Positions 52,696 through 61,560 of a stretch of 64,000 bases of DNA are shown here, in pieces. How positions within the stretch are numbered: the first letter of the stretch is position 1; each line of letters starts with the position of its first letter. The notes below the pieces were generated by a model. It was not told where the DNA came from. It did no database searches and was given only the letters and a program-made list of their open reading frames with translations. The stretch lies in assembly GCF_020026925.1 (NCBI RefSeq), contig NZ_JAIQDW010000004.1, forward strand, positions 237,263-301,262, written 5' to 3'. A program made the translations under genes and the position numbers. This DNA comes from Flavobacterium hibisci. GTDB taxonomy: Bacteria; Bacteroidota; Bacteroidia; Flavobacteriales; Flavobacteriaceae.

Positions 52696-53772
52696 TCACG
52701 GATATATCATCAAAAATATAAAAGCAAATAAATTTACCAGAAGTACTACTCCGTAAACAATATTCGATTTTCCTTTACTTAATGACAACATTACAGTAAA
52801 TACCGACAATGCCAGCAAGACAATAGACTTGATATCAAGGCCCAGAATAATTGGCATATCCATCATAATGCAAACTGCCGCTACGCTTGGAATTGTTAAG
52901 CCAATACTCGCCAAAGCAGAACCCAAAGCTAAGTTTAAACTCGTTTGCAGCCTGTTTTTTCTTGCTGCTATGATTGCTGCAATTGCCTCGGGAAGCAAAA
53001 TTATGGCGGCAATAACAACTCCTACCAGTGCTTTTGGCAGACTATAGCTCACAATAATACTTTCAATTGTAGGGGATAGTGTTTTTGCCAATAATACCAC
53101 AATTCCTAAGCTTACTAAAAGAAAAACAAGACTGGTGTAAAACGTCTTGTTATTGATTACCACTGGCTCAGCTATGTTTTCATTTTCATCATCTCCAATA
53201 GTCAGGAAATACTGTCTGTATCTTGTCGTTTGCGCAAATAAAAAAGAGCCGTAAATAACGAGGCAGGCCCCTGAGGCAAAAACAAGCTGTGGCACGGAAT
53301 AATAAGAACCGTGAACACTTTCAGTAAACGTTGGAAAGACCAATGTAAACACAATAATAGATACCAGTGAAACCAAACCAATAGTTACAGAAGAAGTTGA
53401 AAAATTTTGTTCGTAATGCTTAAGACCGCCAATAAGAAGGCATAATCCAATGATCCCGTTAAGAATGAGCATTGTCGCAGCATAGACAGTATCTCTTGCG
53501 AGAGAAGCCGCTTCTGATCCTTCTGACAACATTAAAGAAACAATAATGGAGACTTCAATAACTGTTATCGAAATGGCTAAAATAATAGTTCCATAAGGCT
53601 CTCCCACTCTTTCTGCTATTATTTCAGAATGGTGTACGGCCGACATAACACTAAGAATAAGCAAAATACTTGCTACAATTTGAAAAAAGCTGCTTCCGTC
53701 AACAAGTCCGCTAAAAAAAAGAATCCACGCTAATATTGGAATGATGGTTGTCCACTGAAGTAATTGTTTCAT
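52696..53772 (-). CDS. Ca2+/H+ antiporter (CaCA superfamily, ChaA-like)
   Basis: 358 residues, about eleven membrane helices. The two inverted alpha repeats are visible: HHSEIIAERVGEPYGTIILAISITVIEVSIIV in the first half, and LPEAIAAIIAARKNRLQTSLNLALGSALASIGLTIP in the second, each with the Glu needed for ion exchange. The loop between them is short and acidic (GDDENENIAEP). It exports Ca2+ (or Na+/K+) against protons. Confidence 0.88.
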   Translation of the reverse strand: MKQLLQWTTIIPILAWILFFSGLVDGSSFFQIVASILLILSVMSAVHHSEIIAERVGEPYGTIILAISITVIEVSIIVSLMLSEGSEAASLARDTVYAATMLILNGIIGLCLLIGGLKHYEQNFSTSSVTIGLVSLVSIIVFTLVFPTFTESVHGSYYSVPQLVFASGACLVIYGSFLFAQTTRYRQYFLTIGDDENENIAEPVVINNKTFYTSLVFLLVSLGIVVLLAKTLSPTIESIIVSYSLPKALVGVVIAAIILLPEAIAAIIAARKNRLQTSLNLALGSALASIGLTIPSVAAVCIMMDMPIILGLDIKSIVLLALSVFTVMLSLSKGKSNIVYGVVLLVNLFAFIFLMIYP

Positions 53773-53917
53773 TTTGTATGTTTTTAATATTCAATTGTAT
53801 TATCTAATCCACTTTTTATTTTCCCCAAGATAAAACTTTTATTTTTAAATCATGCTGTCATCATAAGGACAAATTCGATATATTTGATTCTATTAACAAT
53901 CTAATGAGTAAAAAAAT

Positions 53918-54319
53918 ATGAGAAAAAACAACGATTTAGGATTATTGATACTCCGTATCACAGTTAGTATTTTAATGTTCCTTCATGGTATTTCGAAATT
54001 TGGCGGAAGTTTAGAATTCATTAAATCGATGCTTGCTGAAAAAGGCATTCCTGATTTTATTGCATATGGTGTATTGGTAGGAGAAATACTGGCGCCTATT
54101 GCTATTTTAATTGGCTTCAGAACCAGAATTGCAGCTGCAATATATGCTTTCAATTGTTTGGTTGCCATTTTGATCGCCCACAGTTCTGAAATATTTTCTA
54201 TGGGAGAACACGGCGGATGGGCTTTAGAATTACTTGGCCTGTATTTATTTGGCGCCCTGACTTTATTCTTTACAGGAGCCGGTAACATTGCGGTTTCAAA
54301 AAGCAGTCAATGGGATTAA
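53918..54319 (+). CDS. DoxX-family membrane protein
   Basis: 133 residues, four membrane segments. The family look is clear: LGLLILRITVSILMFLHGISKFGG, AYGVLVGEILAPIAILIGFRTRIAAAI and GEHGGWALELLGLYLFGALTLFFTGAG. Bacterial DoxX proteins are small inner-membrane proteins linked to redox or sulphur metabolism, with no settled reaction. A terminator follows. Confidence 0.88.
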   Translation: MRKNNDLGLLILRITVSILMFLHGISKFGGSLEFIKSMLAEKGIPDFIAYGVLVGEILAPIAILIGFRTRIAAAIYAFNCLVAILIAHSSEIFSMGEHGGWALELLGLYLFGALTLFFTGAGNIAVSKSSQWD

Positions 54320-54361
54320 CACTATTACTTAAAATAATATTTTATAAAGTGCATAAATTAC

Positions 54362-54397
54362 AAAACCTCCTAAGTCATTGATTTAGGAGGTTTTATT
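54362..54397. terminator. Hairpin between DoxX and the convergent lipoprotein gene
   Basis: AAAACCTCCTAA and TTAGGAGGTTTT are perfectly complementary around nine bases, with A/T on both sides. Confidence 0.88.
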
Positions 54398-54418
54398 TTA
54401 AGATTTATATTTCGTTCT

Positions 54419-54784
54419 TTAGATCTTATCGAGCGTTATTTTCATTTCTTTATTTTCTAATATGAGTTTATCGCCTGTAATTGTGCTTTCACACGGATAA
54501 GGTGTTCCCGTTTCATCTTTGATAACAAGGCTCTTTCCTCCTTTTGTTAAAGCATAAGTCCCGTCTGTTATTTCCCTCTGTAAAAAGCCTGTCACGTGAC
54601 CATCTTTTGTGAAGGTTAACTTTCCATTAGCCAGAATTTCAGTTTTTGCAGAATCCGAGAGTGGCATCTTTGCTTCTACTGCGGTAATTTTCCAGGAGTT
54701 CACCAGTTTATTACGCCCGTTACATGAAACCATTAATACGGCTAATAATACAATACCATAAATAAATAGGTTAGATTTTTTCAT
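54419..54784 (-). CDS. Lipocalin-like small lipoprotein
   Basis: 121 residues. Lipobox VSC at Cys 21. The mature part, NSWKITAVEAKM, GKLTFTKDGHVTGFLQREITDGTYALTKGGKSLVIKDETGTPYPCESTITGDKLILE, is a row of beta strands as in lipocalin-like lipoproteins of Bacteroidetes. It resembles the next upstream product in the W-K opening and the DETGTP/DENGTP turn. Ligand unknown. Confidence 0.72.
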   Translation of the reverse strand: MKKSNLFIYGIVLLAVLMVSCNGRNKLVNSWKITAVEAKMPLSDSAKTEILANGKLTFTKDGHVTGFLQREITDGTYALTKGGKSLVIKDETGTPYPCESTITGDKLILENKEMKITLDKI

Positions 54785-54906
54785 GATTTTAGATTTATAG
54801 GTTAAACAGCAAACAAGTTACAAAAAAAACAAATCCAAAATATTTAAAATCAACTATTTACAACAGAAAACAAAAGCAAGATCTTTTTTTAAAGAACAAC
54901 TAAGCT

Positions 54907-55290
54907 TCAATTAAACTTAAAAATATCTTCATATTTCAGATAATTTTTTCTGCTTATCACATATAAGGGAGTTCCATTTTCATCCCTGATGAGACCTACA
55001 CTTTCATCATTTGATTTAGGGAAATTAATCTGGTATCTTCTTCCGTCAGACAATTGGATTCCGTAAGTTGAAACTGAGTTTTCAATTTGTACAGAATTCT
55101 GACTGTACTCAAATCTTTCTTTTTTGCCGGAACTTTTTCTAACCGTAAAATCTTTTGCATTAAAGAACAATTCAAATTTTTCACCTTTGGTATCTGTTGC
55201 TTTCCAGGAGCCGCGATAGGTGTCTGATCCGCTACAAGCTGTTAAAATCACGGCTAAAATTCCAAAGAGGGCAATACTAATTTTTTTCAT
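54907..55290 (-). CDS. Small beta-rich lipoprotein
   Basis: 127 residues. Lipobox LTAC at Cys 19. The mature part begins YRGSWKATDTKGEKFELFFNAKDFTVR and has LIRDENGTPLYVIS; it may be a distant relative of the adjacent 121-residue lipoprotein. It lies 9 bases after another lipoprotein gene, so the two form an operon. Function unknown. Confidence 0.68.
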   Translation of the reverse strand: MKKISIALFGILAVILTACSGSDTYRGSWKATDTKGEKFELFFNAKDFTVRKSSGKKERFEYSQNSVQIENSVSTYGIQLSDGRRYQINFPKSNDESVGLIRDENGTPLYVISRKNYLKYEDIFKFN

Positions 55291-55299
55291 CTAATTTGT

Positions 55300-55839
55300 T
55301 TAATTATCCAGGTTTAAGGACTGTATCCTTTTTATTCTTATTCCAAAAAAGCAATCATCCATGCATCCTTTTGGCACATACCCACAAGTAGAAATCAGTC
55401 CATTATTTTTTGATTCAAAATATACTGCAACATCTTTCTGTTTAACAAGCCATTCTTTTTCTGCCTTGTTATAGATTTGGTCTAATGTCAAAGCCTCTGC
55501 AGCACCTGAATTTTCATGACTGTTTATTTGATTTTCTTCTTCAGTCCATTGCAATGGGATAGTATCCGGAATATTTTCAGTATTTCCGATATATTTAAAA
55601 TGGCGCCGGATTACTTTTCCGTTTGATACAGTTATTGCAGTTTCCCAGCTATAATCCAGAAAAACACTACCTCCCGCCACTATATACTTATAGGAGTTAT
55701 TTGATGATGCTTTGAAATCCAGCCACGTTTTTTGGCTTTTTTGGAAATCATTCTGATAGTTCAATTCATCTTCTGACGAGCAGGAAAATAGTAAACAGCT
55801 GATTAGTACTAGTGCAATACAGTAAATTTTGGTTTTCAT
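55300..55839 (-). CDS. Lipoprotein of unknown function
   Basis: 179 residues from ATG 55839, the start that gives a clean signal peptide and lipobox (LLFSC). The longer frame adds MNHNLKI, which weakens the signal. The mature part, DFKASSNNSYKYIVAGGSVF, WETAITVSNGKVIRRHFKYI, and Tyr/Gly-rich segments with four Cys near the end (CGYVPKGCMDDCFFGI). DUF6174-like by overall look only. First gene of the pair with the 127-residue lipoprotein. Confidence 0.65.
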   Translation of the reverse strand: MKTKIYCIALVLISCLLFSCSSEDELNYQNDFQKSQKTWLDFKASSNNSYKYIVAGGSVFLDYSWETAITVSNGKVIRRHFKYIGNTENIPDTIPLQWTEEENQINSHENSGAAEALTLDQIYNKAEKEWLVKQKDVAVYFESKNNGLISTCGYVPKGCMDDCFFGIRIKRIQSLNLDN

Positions 55840-56043
55840 AATTTTGAGGTTATGGTTCACATAGATAGATGGTAATCAAAGTATTTAGTTGCGTTATTTT
55901 TGCAATTATCTGCTTAAAAGTTACAAATCATAATATTTAGAAATAACAATAACAACACTCAAATCTAAATCAAGAATATGTTTTTATTTATTAAAATTCT
56001 AAATTTTATTTCAACCCAAATTTTCTCCTGAAAACCAATCTGC

Positions 56044-56140
56044 ATAAGGGATGGGAATGGCATCCTTTTGTTTCCTTCTTTAGGAAACAAAAGATATAAT
56101 GGACAGCCTCCCGATAGTCATCGGGACAAGCTATATAGCC
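56044..56140. repeat. Dispersed intergenic repeat with two hairpins
   Basis: Between the lipoprotein and the transporter gene. CTTTTGTTTCC/GGAAACAAAAG (56065-56093) and CCCGAT/ATCGGG (56110-56125) form hairpins inside a unit bounded by GGGATGGGAATGGCATCC and AGCTATATAGCCC. It belongs to the flavobacterial AGCCC...GGATG...ATAGCT family also seen at 22559-22699. The rest of 55840-56197 holds no gene. Confidence 0.7.
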
Positions 56141-56197
56141 CAAATTACCAAACTGACTCCCATAATAAACGCCATCTCAAATAGCGCTTTTTATTTT

Positions 56198-57481
56198 CTA
56201 ATGTGTATCTGGAGTAGTTTCATCTTCGGGATTGCCTATTTTTCGCCAGTAGTTAGCCAATAGCGAGCCGGAAACATTCATCCAGGGGCTGAATACTGCT
56301 GACGCCAGGCCAACTGTTGCCAATTTGCCCATGGAGCCGGCAAGTCCGGAAGCCATTCCGCCGTTTTGAAGACCGACTTCGAAAGCGATTGTCTGGCTGC
56401 TTTTTTTGTCGAGACCGCTTAACCTGCTGAGCCAATATCCGAAAAAGTAACCCGCTCCATTGTGGAGAACTGAAGCAAGGAAAAGCAAAAATCCAATCTG
56501 AATAAGATTATCCCTTCCTGCAGCAGTCGTCACCAATGTAAAATAGATAATTCCAAACATCGAGAAATACGGCATAATTGCATCAATTTTTAGATAAAAA
56601 TTATATAATAAATGATACATTGTTCCTGCAATAAAAGCGCCACAGCTAAAATTTACGATTTCTAAAATATGAGCTAATGGTGTGTCTTCAACTATAGCAA
56701 ATGAATTATGAAGAAAGATAACAGCAACCAGCCAAATCGCCGAAATTAGAGTTAAAACATATATCCTCCTTTTTGCGACAGCTCCATAGTTTTTCAGGAT
56801 ATCGTGAATCATGGCTGCTGCCAAAGGAATAAGTACAATTTTGATAATTTCCATCATCATAGTAAAAAAATGCACCTCAACCAGAGTCCCTGCGAATATT
56901 TTCATCAAAAATGGTGTCATGATTGGTGCTGCCAAGGTTGACATTGCGGTTACGGTAACAGACAATACAAGATTTCCTTTGGCAATATACGTCATCACGT
57001 TCGAAGCTAATCCGCTGCTGCATGAACCAATCAGTATGATTCCTGCGGCGATTTCAGGTTCAAAGCCAAATGTTTTGGCAATTATAAAACCCATAACCGG
57101 CATGATGGTAAAATGACCAAGTAAGCCAATTAAAACTCCTTTGCCTGATTTTCGGATACCGGTAAAATCCTCAATGCTCATTTGCGTTCCCATTCCGAAC
57201 ATCACCAGCTGAATGATAATCAGAATCAGCCATTTGTTTCGCATATCGAAACTGCCTACATGCAGGAAAAAATCGGGATAAATCAATCCGGCGCAGACTG
57301 CAGTAATAATCCAGAAAGTATATTGGTAACCGCTTATTATTTTCACATGTCCTGCTCCAATGGCAATACTTGAAAAACCTGAAATCAATCCGATTTTCCA
57401 TAGTATATCAATTTGCTGAAACCAGCCGAAACCAGCTGTAATAAAAAATATTGGAACAAGCCAAAGAAAATATTTACGCAT
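56198..57481 (-). CDS. BASS-family transporter (bile acid:sodium symporter-like)
   Basis: 427 residues, ten or more membrane helices. The N-terminal 90 residues are an extra hydrophobic section; then GMGTQMSIEDFTGIRKSGKGVLIGLLGHFTIMPVMGFIIAKTFGFEPEIAAGIILIGSCSSGLASNVMTYIAKGNLVLSVTVTAMSTLAAPIMTPFLMKI shows the BASS crossover motifs (GSCSSGLASN). IAFEVGLQNGGMASGLA is the second crossover. BASS proteins import organic acids with sodium. Its place at the end of the RuBisCO-like gene cluster suggests an acid sugar or its precursor as cargo; this is inferred. Confidence 0.85.
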   Translation of the reverse strand: MRKYFLWLVPIFFITAGFGWFQQIDILWKIGLISGFSSIAIGAGHVKIISGYQYTFWIITAVCAGLIYPDFFLHVGSFDMRNKWLILIIIQLVMFGMGTQMSIEDFTGIRKSGKGVLIGLLGHFTIMPVMGFIIAKTFGFEPEIAAGIILIGSCSSGLASNVMTYIAKGNLVLSVTVTAMSTLAAPIMTPFLMKIFAGTLVEVHFFTMMMEIIKIVLIPLAAAMIHDILKNYGAVAKRRIYVLTLISAIWLVAVIFLHNSFAIVEDTPLAHILEIVNFSCGAFIAGTMYHLLYNFYLKIDAIMPYFSMFGIIYFTLVTTAAGRDNLIQIGFLLFLASVLHNGAGYFFGYWLSRLSGLDKKSSQTIAFEVGLQNGGMASGLAGSMGKLATVGLASAVFSPWMNVSGSLLANYWRKIGNPEDETTPDTH

Positions 57482-57596
57482 ACTAAAGATTATTAAAACA
57501 TATTATTATTCTTTTTTCTTAAACCATATAAGAAAATATAAGCAGCCTGCATAAATGAACTTATATCACTTATATGGTGAAAATTTAATCTGTTTG

Positions 57597-58259
57597 TTAG
57601 AAATAAAGCTCTGCCAGTTTTTTCATTGCTATGGCGGGACTTGCCAAAATAGGTACGAGTTTTTCTTCGGCGCTTAAACCATCCACTACTCTCGCCATTG
57701 AGGCCTGTGCCAAAACGATTACATCTACTTCTTTCATTAATTCTTTCAGGGCTTTGGCTACCATTTCGTCATGCTTTGGAGCATCTCCGCTCATTAAAGC
57801 TTCAAAAGCACCTTCGCATAATTTGGATGAAATCGTTACATCTTTTCCTGCCAATTCGGCTCTTCTTCTCACCAGATCGCTGGTTGGTTCAAGTGTTGTT
57901 GGTAAAGTGGCAATCACGCCAATTTTATTGCTGATCTGTACCGCTTCATCGGCCATTGCCTGATCTACGCGAATCACCGGAACGGTACTCAAAGTCGCAG
58001 CAGTTTCAATCGCTACACCAATCGATGAGCAGGTTACTAAAATTACATCAGCACCAGCAGATTCTGCAAGCTTAACGTGACTTACCACCCTTGCAGCCGT
58101 ATTGGGCATTAATTTTCCTTTTTTAATTACATCTTTTATCAGGCTGTCATCAACTATATTGAAGGTTTCCGCCCCATTTAAAAATTCATTGCTTAACTGC
58201 TGAAACAACGGAACTAAAGTTGCCGATGTATGTACAAAACCTAACGTTTTTGCGCTCAT
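57597..58259 (-). CDS. Asp/Glu racemase superfamily protein with a single catalytic Cys
   Basis: 220 residues. The first active-site Cys is present at 77 in LVTCSSIG. The place of the second Cys (normally in an LGC(T/A)-like strand) reads VLAQASMAR, with Gln 185 and no Cys. Two-Cys members racemise amino acids or hydantoins; single-Cys members include decarboxylases and isomerases. The start overlaps the kinase stop by four bases (ATGA), so it works with the kinase and RuBisCO-like protein. Its substrate is probably an acid sugar derivative; unproven. Confidence 0.82.
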   Translation of the reverse strand: MSAKTLGFVHTSATLVPLFQQLSNEFLNGAETFNIVDDSLIKDVIKKGKLMPNTAARVVSHVKLAESAGADVILVTCSSIGVAIETAATLSTVPVIRVDQAMADEAVQISNKIGVIATLPTTLEPTSDLVRRRAELAGKDVTISSKLCEGAFEALMSGDAPKHDEMVAKALKELMKEVDVIVLAQASMARVVDGLSAEEKLVPILASPAIAMKKLAELYF

Positions 58260-59638
58260 AATTTTTCTCCTTTTAATACTTTTATAAAATAATCGGCGGT
58301 ACCTACCTGTCCGCCTTTAAAATTCATTTCTATTCCATTAACCCATTCATTGTCTGAAACTGCCTTGCAAAGCGGAGCTCCCGGAGCAATTGGCGCTATC
58401 ATTTCCAATGCCAGAATATCCAGTTCGGATGCTGCGTAACTTGATGTATCGCCGCCTGCAAAGAGTATTCTCTTTAGCGGAACTTTTTTTAGTACTTCAT
58501 TCGTTATCTGCCCCAGAACACTTCCGTAAATTGTACTGCACTGCTTCTGAATCTCATTTTCTGTGATTCCATTCGTCTTAAAATAAGACCCTGTTTCAGC
58601 AATCCGCGGATCGTCTGAACCGGTACTGGTATGCAGAATTGTACTTTTTCCGTTATAGAAATTGACAATAATCCGGGCAACGGTTTTTTCTATAATTTCC
58701 TGTTGATACTGACTATCTACTGTTTTGCTTTCTAATGGAATTTCGAGAAACCCATTTTCCAATGCATATTCAATTTGTCTGGAAGTGACCGGAGAACAAC
58801 TTCCCGATAAAACCAATAAAGGCGATACTTCTCCCGCTGGCTCAAACTCAATTTTGTTTCCTATCACATTATTCCTTTTCCAGTCTAATCCCAACGCCAT
58901 TTCAATTCCTGATGAACCTACTGAAAACAATGTTTTTTGAGTTGCCAATTGATTAAAAACACTTCCAATGGTTTTGAGGTGTTCTAAATTGAAACCGTCA
59001 AAAAATAATATTTCCGATTCATTATTGACTACTTCTTCTAAAACTGCCGAAGTACCTTTTTCAATGGTCGTCAGATTCACAAGACTAATTGATTTTTGCG
59101 TTTGTTTTGCCAGATGCAAAGTCAAATCCCCTTCTAATGCTGGCGTCACGGGATGTTTACTCATCGAAGGATGGCGGTCGATACGGTAGATTTCACCATT
59201 TCCGATAGTTCCCATTCGGGCAAAAAGATTTCCGAATACACAAAAACGTCCTAAATGTGGTGCCGATGGCGAAACTAAAACCATTTTTTGATTAAAAACT
59301 TCGCTTCCGATTTCGATTGCTTTTCCGATGTTGCCGACATGTGGTGCAGAATCGAAAGTGGAACAGACTTTATAATGAAAATGATTGGGGGCAAAAATTT
59401 TCAGATTTTCAAAAGCAGTATAAAGTTCTGTTTCCATTTCCGATGGTGACATCGACCTGCTCTTTCCGGCCATACCAATAGCCTGAATTTCGGGAAAGCG
59501 GTCTAAATCTTTTTGATTCGGTTTTTGCAGAAAGAGTATTGTTTTTACTCCGGCCAGCGTCAGAAATTCCAAGGCATCAGTCGAGCCTGTAAAATCGTCG
59601 CCATAATAAGCCAATAGTAATTTTTCTTTCTGGCTCAT
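58256..59638 (-). CDS. Four-carbon acid sugar kinase family (DUF1537), OiaK-like
   Basis: 460 residues. The N-terminal domain has YYGDDFTGSTDALEFL and HYKVCSTFDSAPHVGNIG; the C-terminal nucleotide-binding domain has LVLSGSCSPVTSRQIEYAL, TGSDDPRI and FAGGDTSSYAASEL. The family phosphorylates erythronate-type, threonate and 3-oxo-isoapionate acids. Its tight coupling to a RuBisCO-like protein (stop and start overlap as TAATG) points to the 3-oxo-isoapionate kinase (OiaK) role known from D-apiose catabolism. The apiose dehydrogenase genes are not in the window, so this remains a prediction. Confidence 0.82.
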   Translation of the reverse strand: MSQKEKLLLAYYGDDFTGSTDALEFLTLAGVKTILFLQKPNQKDLDRFPEIQAIGMAGKSRSMSPSEMETELYTAFENLKIFAPNHFHYKVCSTFDSAPHVGNIGKAIEIGSEVFNQKMVLVSPSAPHLGRFCVFGNLFARMGTIGNGEIYRIDRHPSMSKHPVTPALEGDLTLHLAKQTQKSISLVNLTTIEKGTSAVLEEVVNNESEILFFDGFNLEHLKTIGSVFNQLATQKTLFSVGSSGIEMALGLDWKRNNVIGNKIEFEPAGEVSPLLVLSGSCSPVTSRQIEYALENGFLEIPLESKTVDSQYQQEIIEKTVARIIVNFYNGKSTILHTSTGSDDPRIAETGSYFKTNGITENEIQKQCSTIYGSVLGQITNEVLKKVPLKRILFAGGDTSSYAASELDILALEMIAPIAPGAPLCKAVSDNEWVNGIEMNFKGGQVGTADYFIKVLKGEKL

Positions 59639-60879
59639 TATTTCGAAAATTTCTTTACCGATTCGGCAAATTCAGGATATTTTATTGCCGTTTCTTCTAC
59701 AGACAACCCATCAACAGCTCCTGTCCAGGCTTGCTGCAAGGCATTTACTCCGGCTTTTGGTCCCATTGGATGTGCCAAAATTCCACCACCAGCCATATAC
59801 AGCAAATCGGTGGTTTGGGTTCTTCGGTAAGTTTCTACGGCTTGTCCGCCCCATTGTCCGGAAGAGACTACTGGTAATATTTCGTATCCGCCTAAAAATG
59901 GCTTTAAACAGGATTTTATTGAAGTCACTACCGAATCATCCGATTCCCAAAACTTATTCTGGATTCCGTTGACGTGCAACTGATCAACGCCTGCCAGACG
60001 CTGTATTTTTTGATACGCCGGAAATTCAATTCCTAACATCGGGTGTCTGTTCAGCATTCCCCAGCCATTTCTGTGACCGTGAATAACGAGTTGACCACGA
60101 TCGCAGATTTTCTTTGTTCCTGAAAGACCAACGCTATTAATGCTGATCATAGCACAGCTTCCTTTTTCCTGCTGAATCAAATCGTATTTTCGCTGCATTT
60201 CGTCAATTTCATCACTGATATTGAACGCATACATTACTTTTTTTCCTGTTTTTTGTTCGTTGTCGCGAATCACTTTCATAATCGCCTTTACACGGTCATC
60301 AAATAAGGAATTCGCTGCCGATCCCATCAATTCATCGTCTTTGATGAAATCGATTCCCGCTTCGATCAGGGTTTTTACCAAAGATGCCGTTTCCTCAACG
60401 CTCATCCCGATACTTGGTTTGATGATGGTTCCAATCATTGGTCTGTCGCCCACTCCACAGGATAGTTTAGAACCTTTGATTCCGAATTTTGGTCCGCTGT
60501 AATGAGTTGCGAAAGAATCCGGGACTTCGAAATCCATTAGTTTCAAACCGGTAAATTGTGTGATTTCGTATAGATTCCCTTGTAAAGTGCTGATCAGAAC
60601 CGGCAGATTATAACCAAAATTCTCTATCGACCAACTTACTTTTACTCTTGCTTTCTGGTATTTTTTTCCCGGAATACTGCCTCCCGGAATGGAAGGTTCG
60701 CCTGCTAAATCCAATAATTGGATATCCTCTACCCGCGCGGCAAAACGTTTTTTCAATTCTTCGGTTTCGCCCGGCACCGACACAAATGTTCCCGATGACT
60801 GCTCGCCTGCTAAAACTGCTGCCGCCTGTTCAACTTCATAAGGGGTTTCAATAAGATACTCCGCAAAAACTCTTTCCAT
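59638..60879 (-). CDS. RuBisCO-like protein (form IV), probable OiaX/OiaT type
   Basis: 413 residues. Many RuBisCO active-site positions are kept: Lys 154 (spinach 175) in GTIIKPSIG, the carbamate Lys 180 with Asp 182 and Glu 183 in DFIKDDE, His 269 in HGHRNG, His 302 and loop-6 Lys 309 in HVNGIQNKFW, Ser in VVSSG and GGG at 364-366. Lys 177 of spinach is Ser 156, and the N-terminal TGTWTTVW motif reads SGTFVSVP, so CO2 fixation is not expected. With the DUF1537 kinase it fits 3-oxo-isoapionate-4-phosphate decarboxylase (OiaX) or transcarboxylase/hydrolase (OiaT). Start of a four-gene operon. Confidence 0.88.
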   Translation of the reverse strand: MERVFAEYLIETPYEVEQAAAVLAGEQSSGTFVSVPGETEELKKRFAARVEDIQLLDLAGEPSIPGGSIPGKKYQKARVKVSWSIENFGYNLPVLISTLQGNLYEITQFTGLKLMDFEVPDSFATHYSGPKFGIKGSKLSCGVGDRPMIGTIIKPSIGMSVEETASLVKTLIEAGIDFIKDDELMGSAANSLFDDRVKAIMKVIRDNEQKTGKKVMYAFNISDEIDEMQRKYDLIQQEKGSCAMISINSVGLSGTKKICDRGQLVIHGHRNGWGMLNRHPMLGIEFPAYQKIQRLAGVDQLHVNGIQNKFWESDDSVVTSIKSCLKPFLGGYEILPVVSSGQWGGQAVETYRRTQTTDLLYMAGGGILAHPMGPKAGVNALQQAWTGAVDGLSVEETAIKYPEFAESVKKFSK

Positions 60880-61010
60880 TGTTCTTCATTTTTTAAAGAA
60901 ATTCTAAATAAATGAATTTATGGGGAGTAAGTGTCCTGCTGTGTGCTGTATGAAAGTAATTATTTTAACGAAATAAAAACAAACCCTCTCTTATTTTATG
61001 ATAAAAAATA

Positions 61011-61373
61011 TTATGCACGTAAAATCTTTTCTATTTTTTTGCCTTTTGCCAGTTCATCTACCAATTTATCTAAGTAACGTACCTGACGCATCAGCGGATT
61101 CTCAATTTCCTCAATGCGGTATCCGCAGATTACGCCACTAATAAGCGAAGCATTAGGATGAAGACTGGCTTTTTCGAAAAAATCTTTAAAGGTTATTTTT
61201 TGATCAATCAATTCTTGCAATTTCTTTTCGTCATATCCCGTCAGCCATTCGATTACCTGATGCAATTCGGCTATGGTTCTGCCTTTTTTCTCCACTTTAG
61301 TTACATAATGCGGATAAACCGAAGCAAATGTCATTTGGGCTACACGTTCATTTTGTTTGTCGTTAGGTGTCAT
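61011..61373 (-). CDS. DUF2200-family protein
   Basis: 120 residues. The opening [25 protein letters not shown], the tract [28 protein letters not shown] and the end [37 protein letters not shown] match DUF2200 as I recall it. It is a small cytoplasmic protein of unknown role, often in stress- or soil-bacterial genomes. The start overlaps the stop of a short possible frame upstream. Confidence 0.85.
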   Translation of the reverse strand: MTPNDKQNERVAQMTFASVYPHYVTKVEKKGRTIAELHQVIEWLTGYDEKKLQELIDQKITFKDFFEKASLHPNASLISGVICGYRIEEIENPLMRQVRYLDKLVDELAKGKKIEKILRA

Positions 61374-61543
61374 AAGCTTTTTTGAATTACATTAATGTGA
61401 TTATCAATACGAATATAACAGTTTCCTTTTAAATTTTGTAACAACATATACTCCTTTCTATAGTTTATCAAGGCATACATCACATCGAAGTTAGAAAGCA
61501 AAACAATTCTTTCCTCTGCGTTTGAATTTGTATATTCGCCCAT
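61370..61543 (-). CDS. Possible 57-residue protein overlapping DUF2200
   Basis: From ATG 61543 the frame runs 57 residues ([20 protein letters not shown] and on to HINVIQKSL). Its stop overlaps the DUF2200 start as ATGA. It lies only 17 bases from the divergent MFS start codon, so the MFS promoter would have to lie inside it. No family is recognised; it may be a chance frame. Confidence 0.3.
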   Translation of the reverse strand: MGEYTNSNAEERIVLLSNFDVMYALINYRKEYMLLQNLKGNCYIRIDNHINVIQKSL

Positions 61544-61560
61544 TATTTTGAAAAAAGAGA

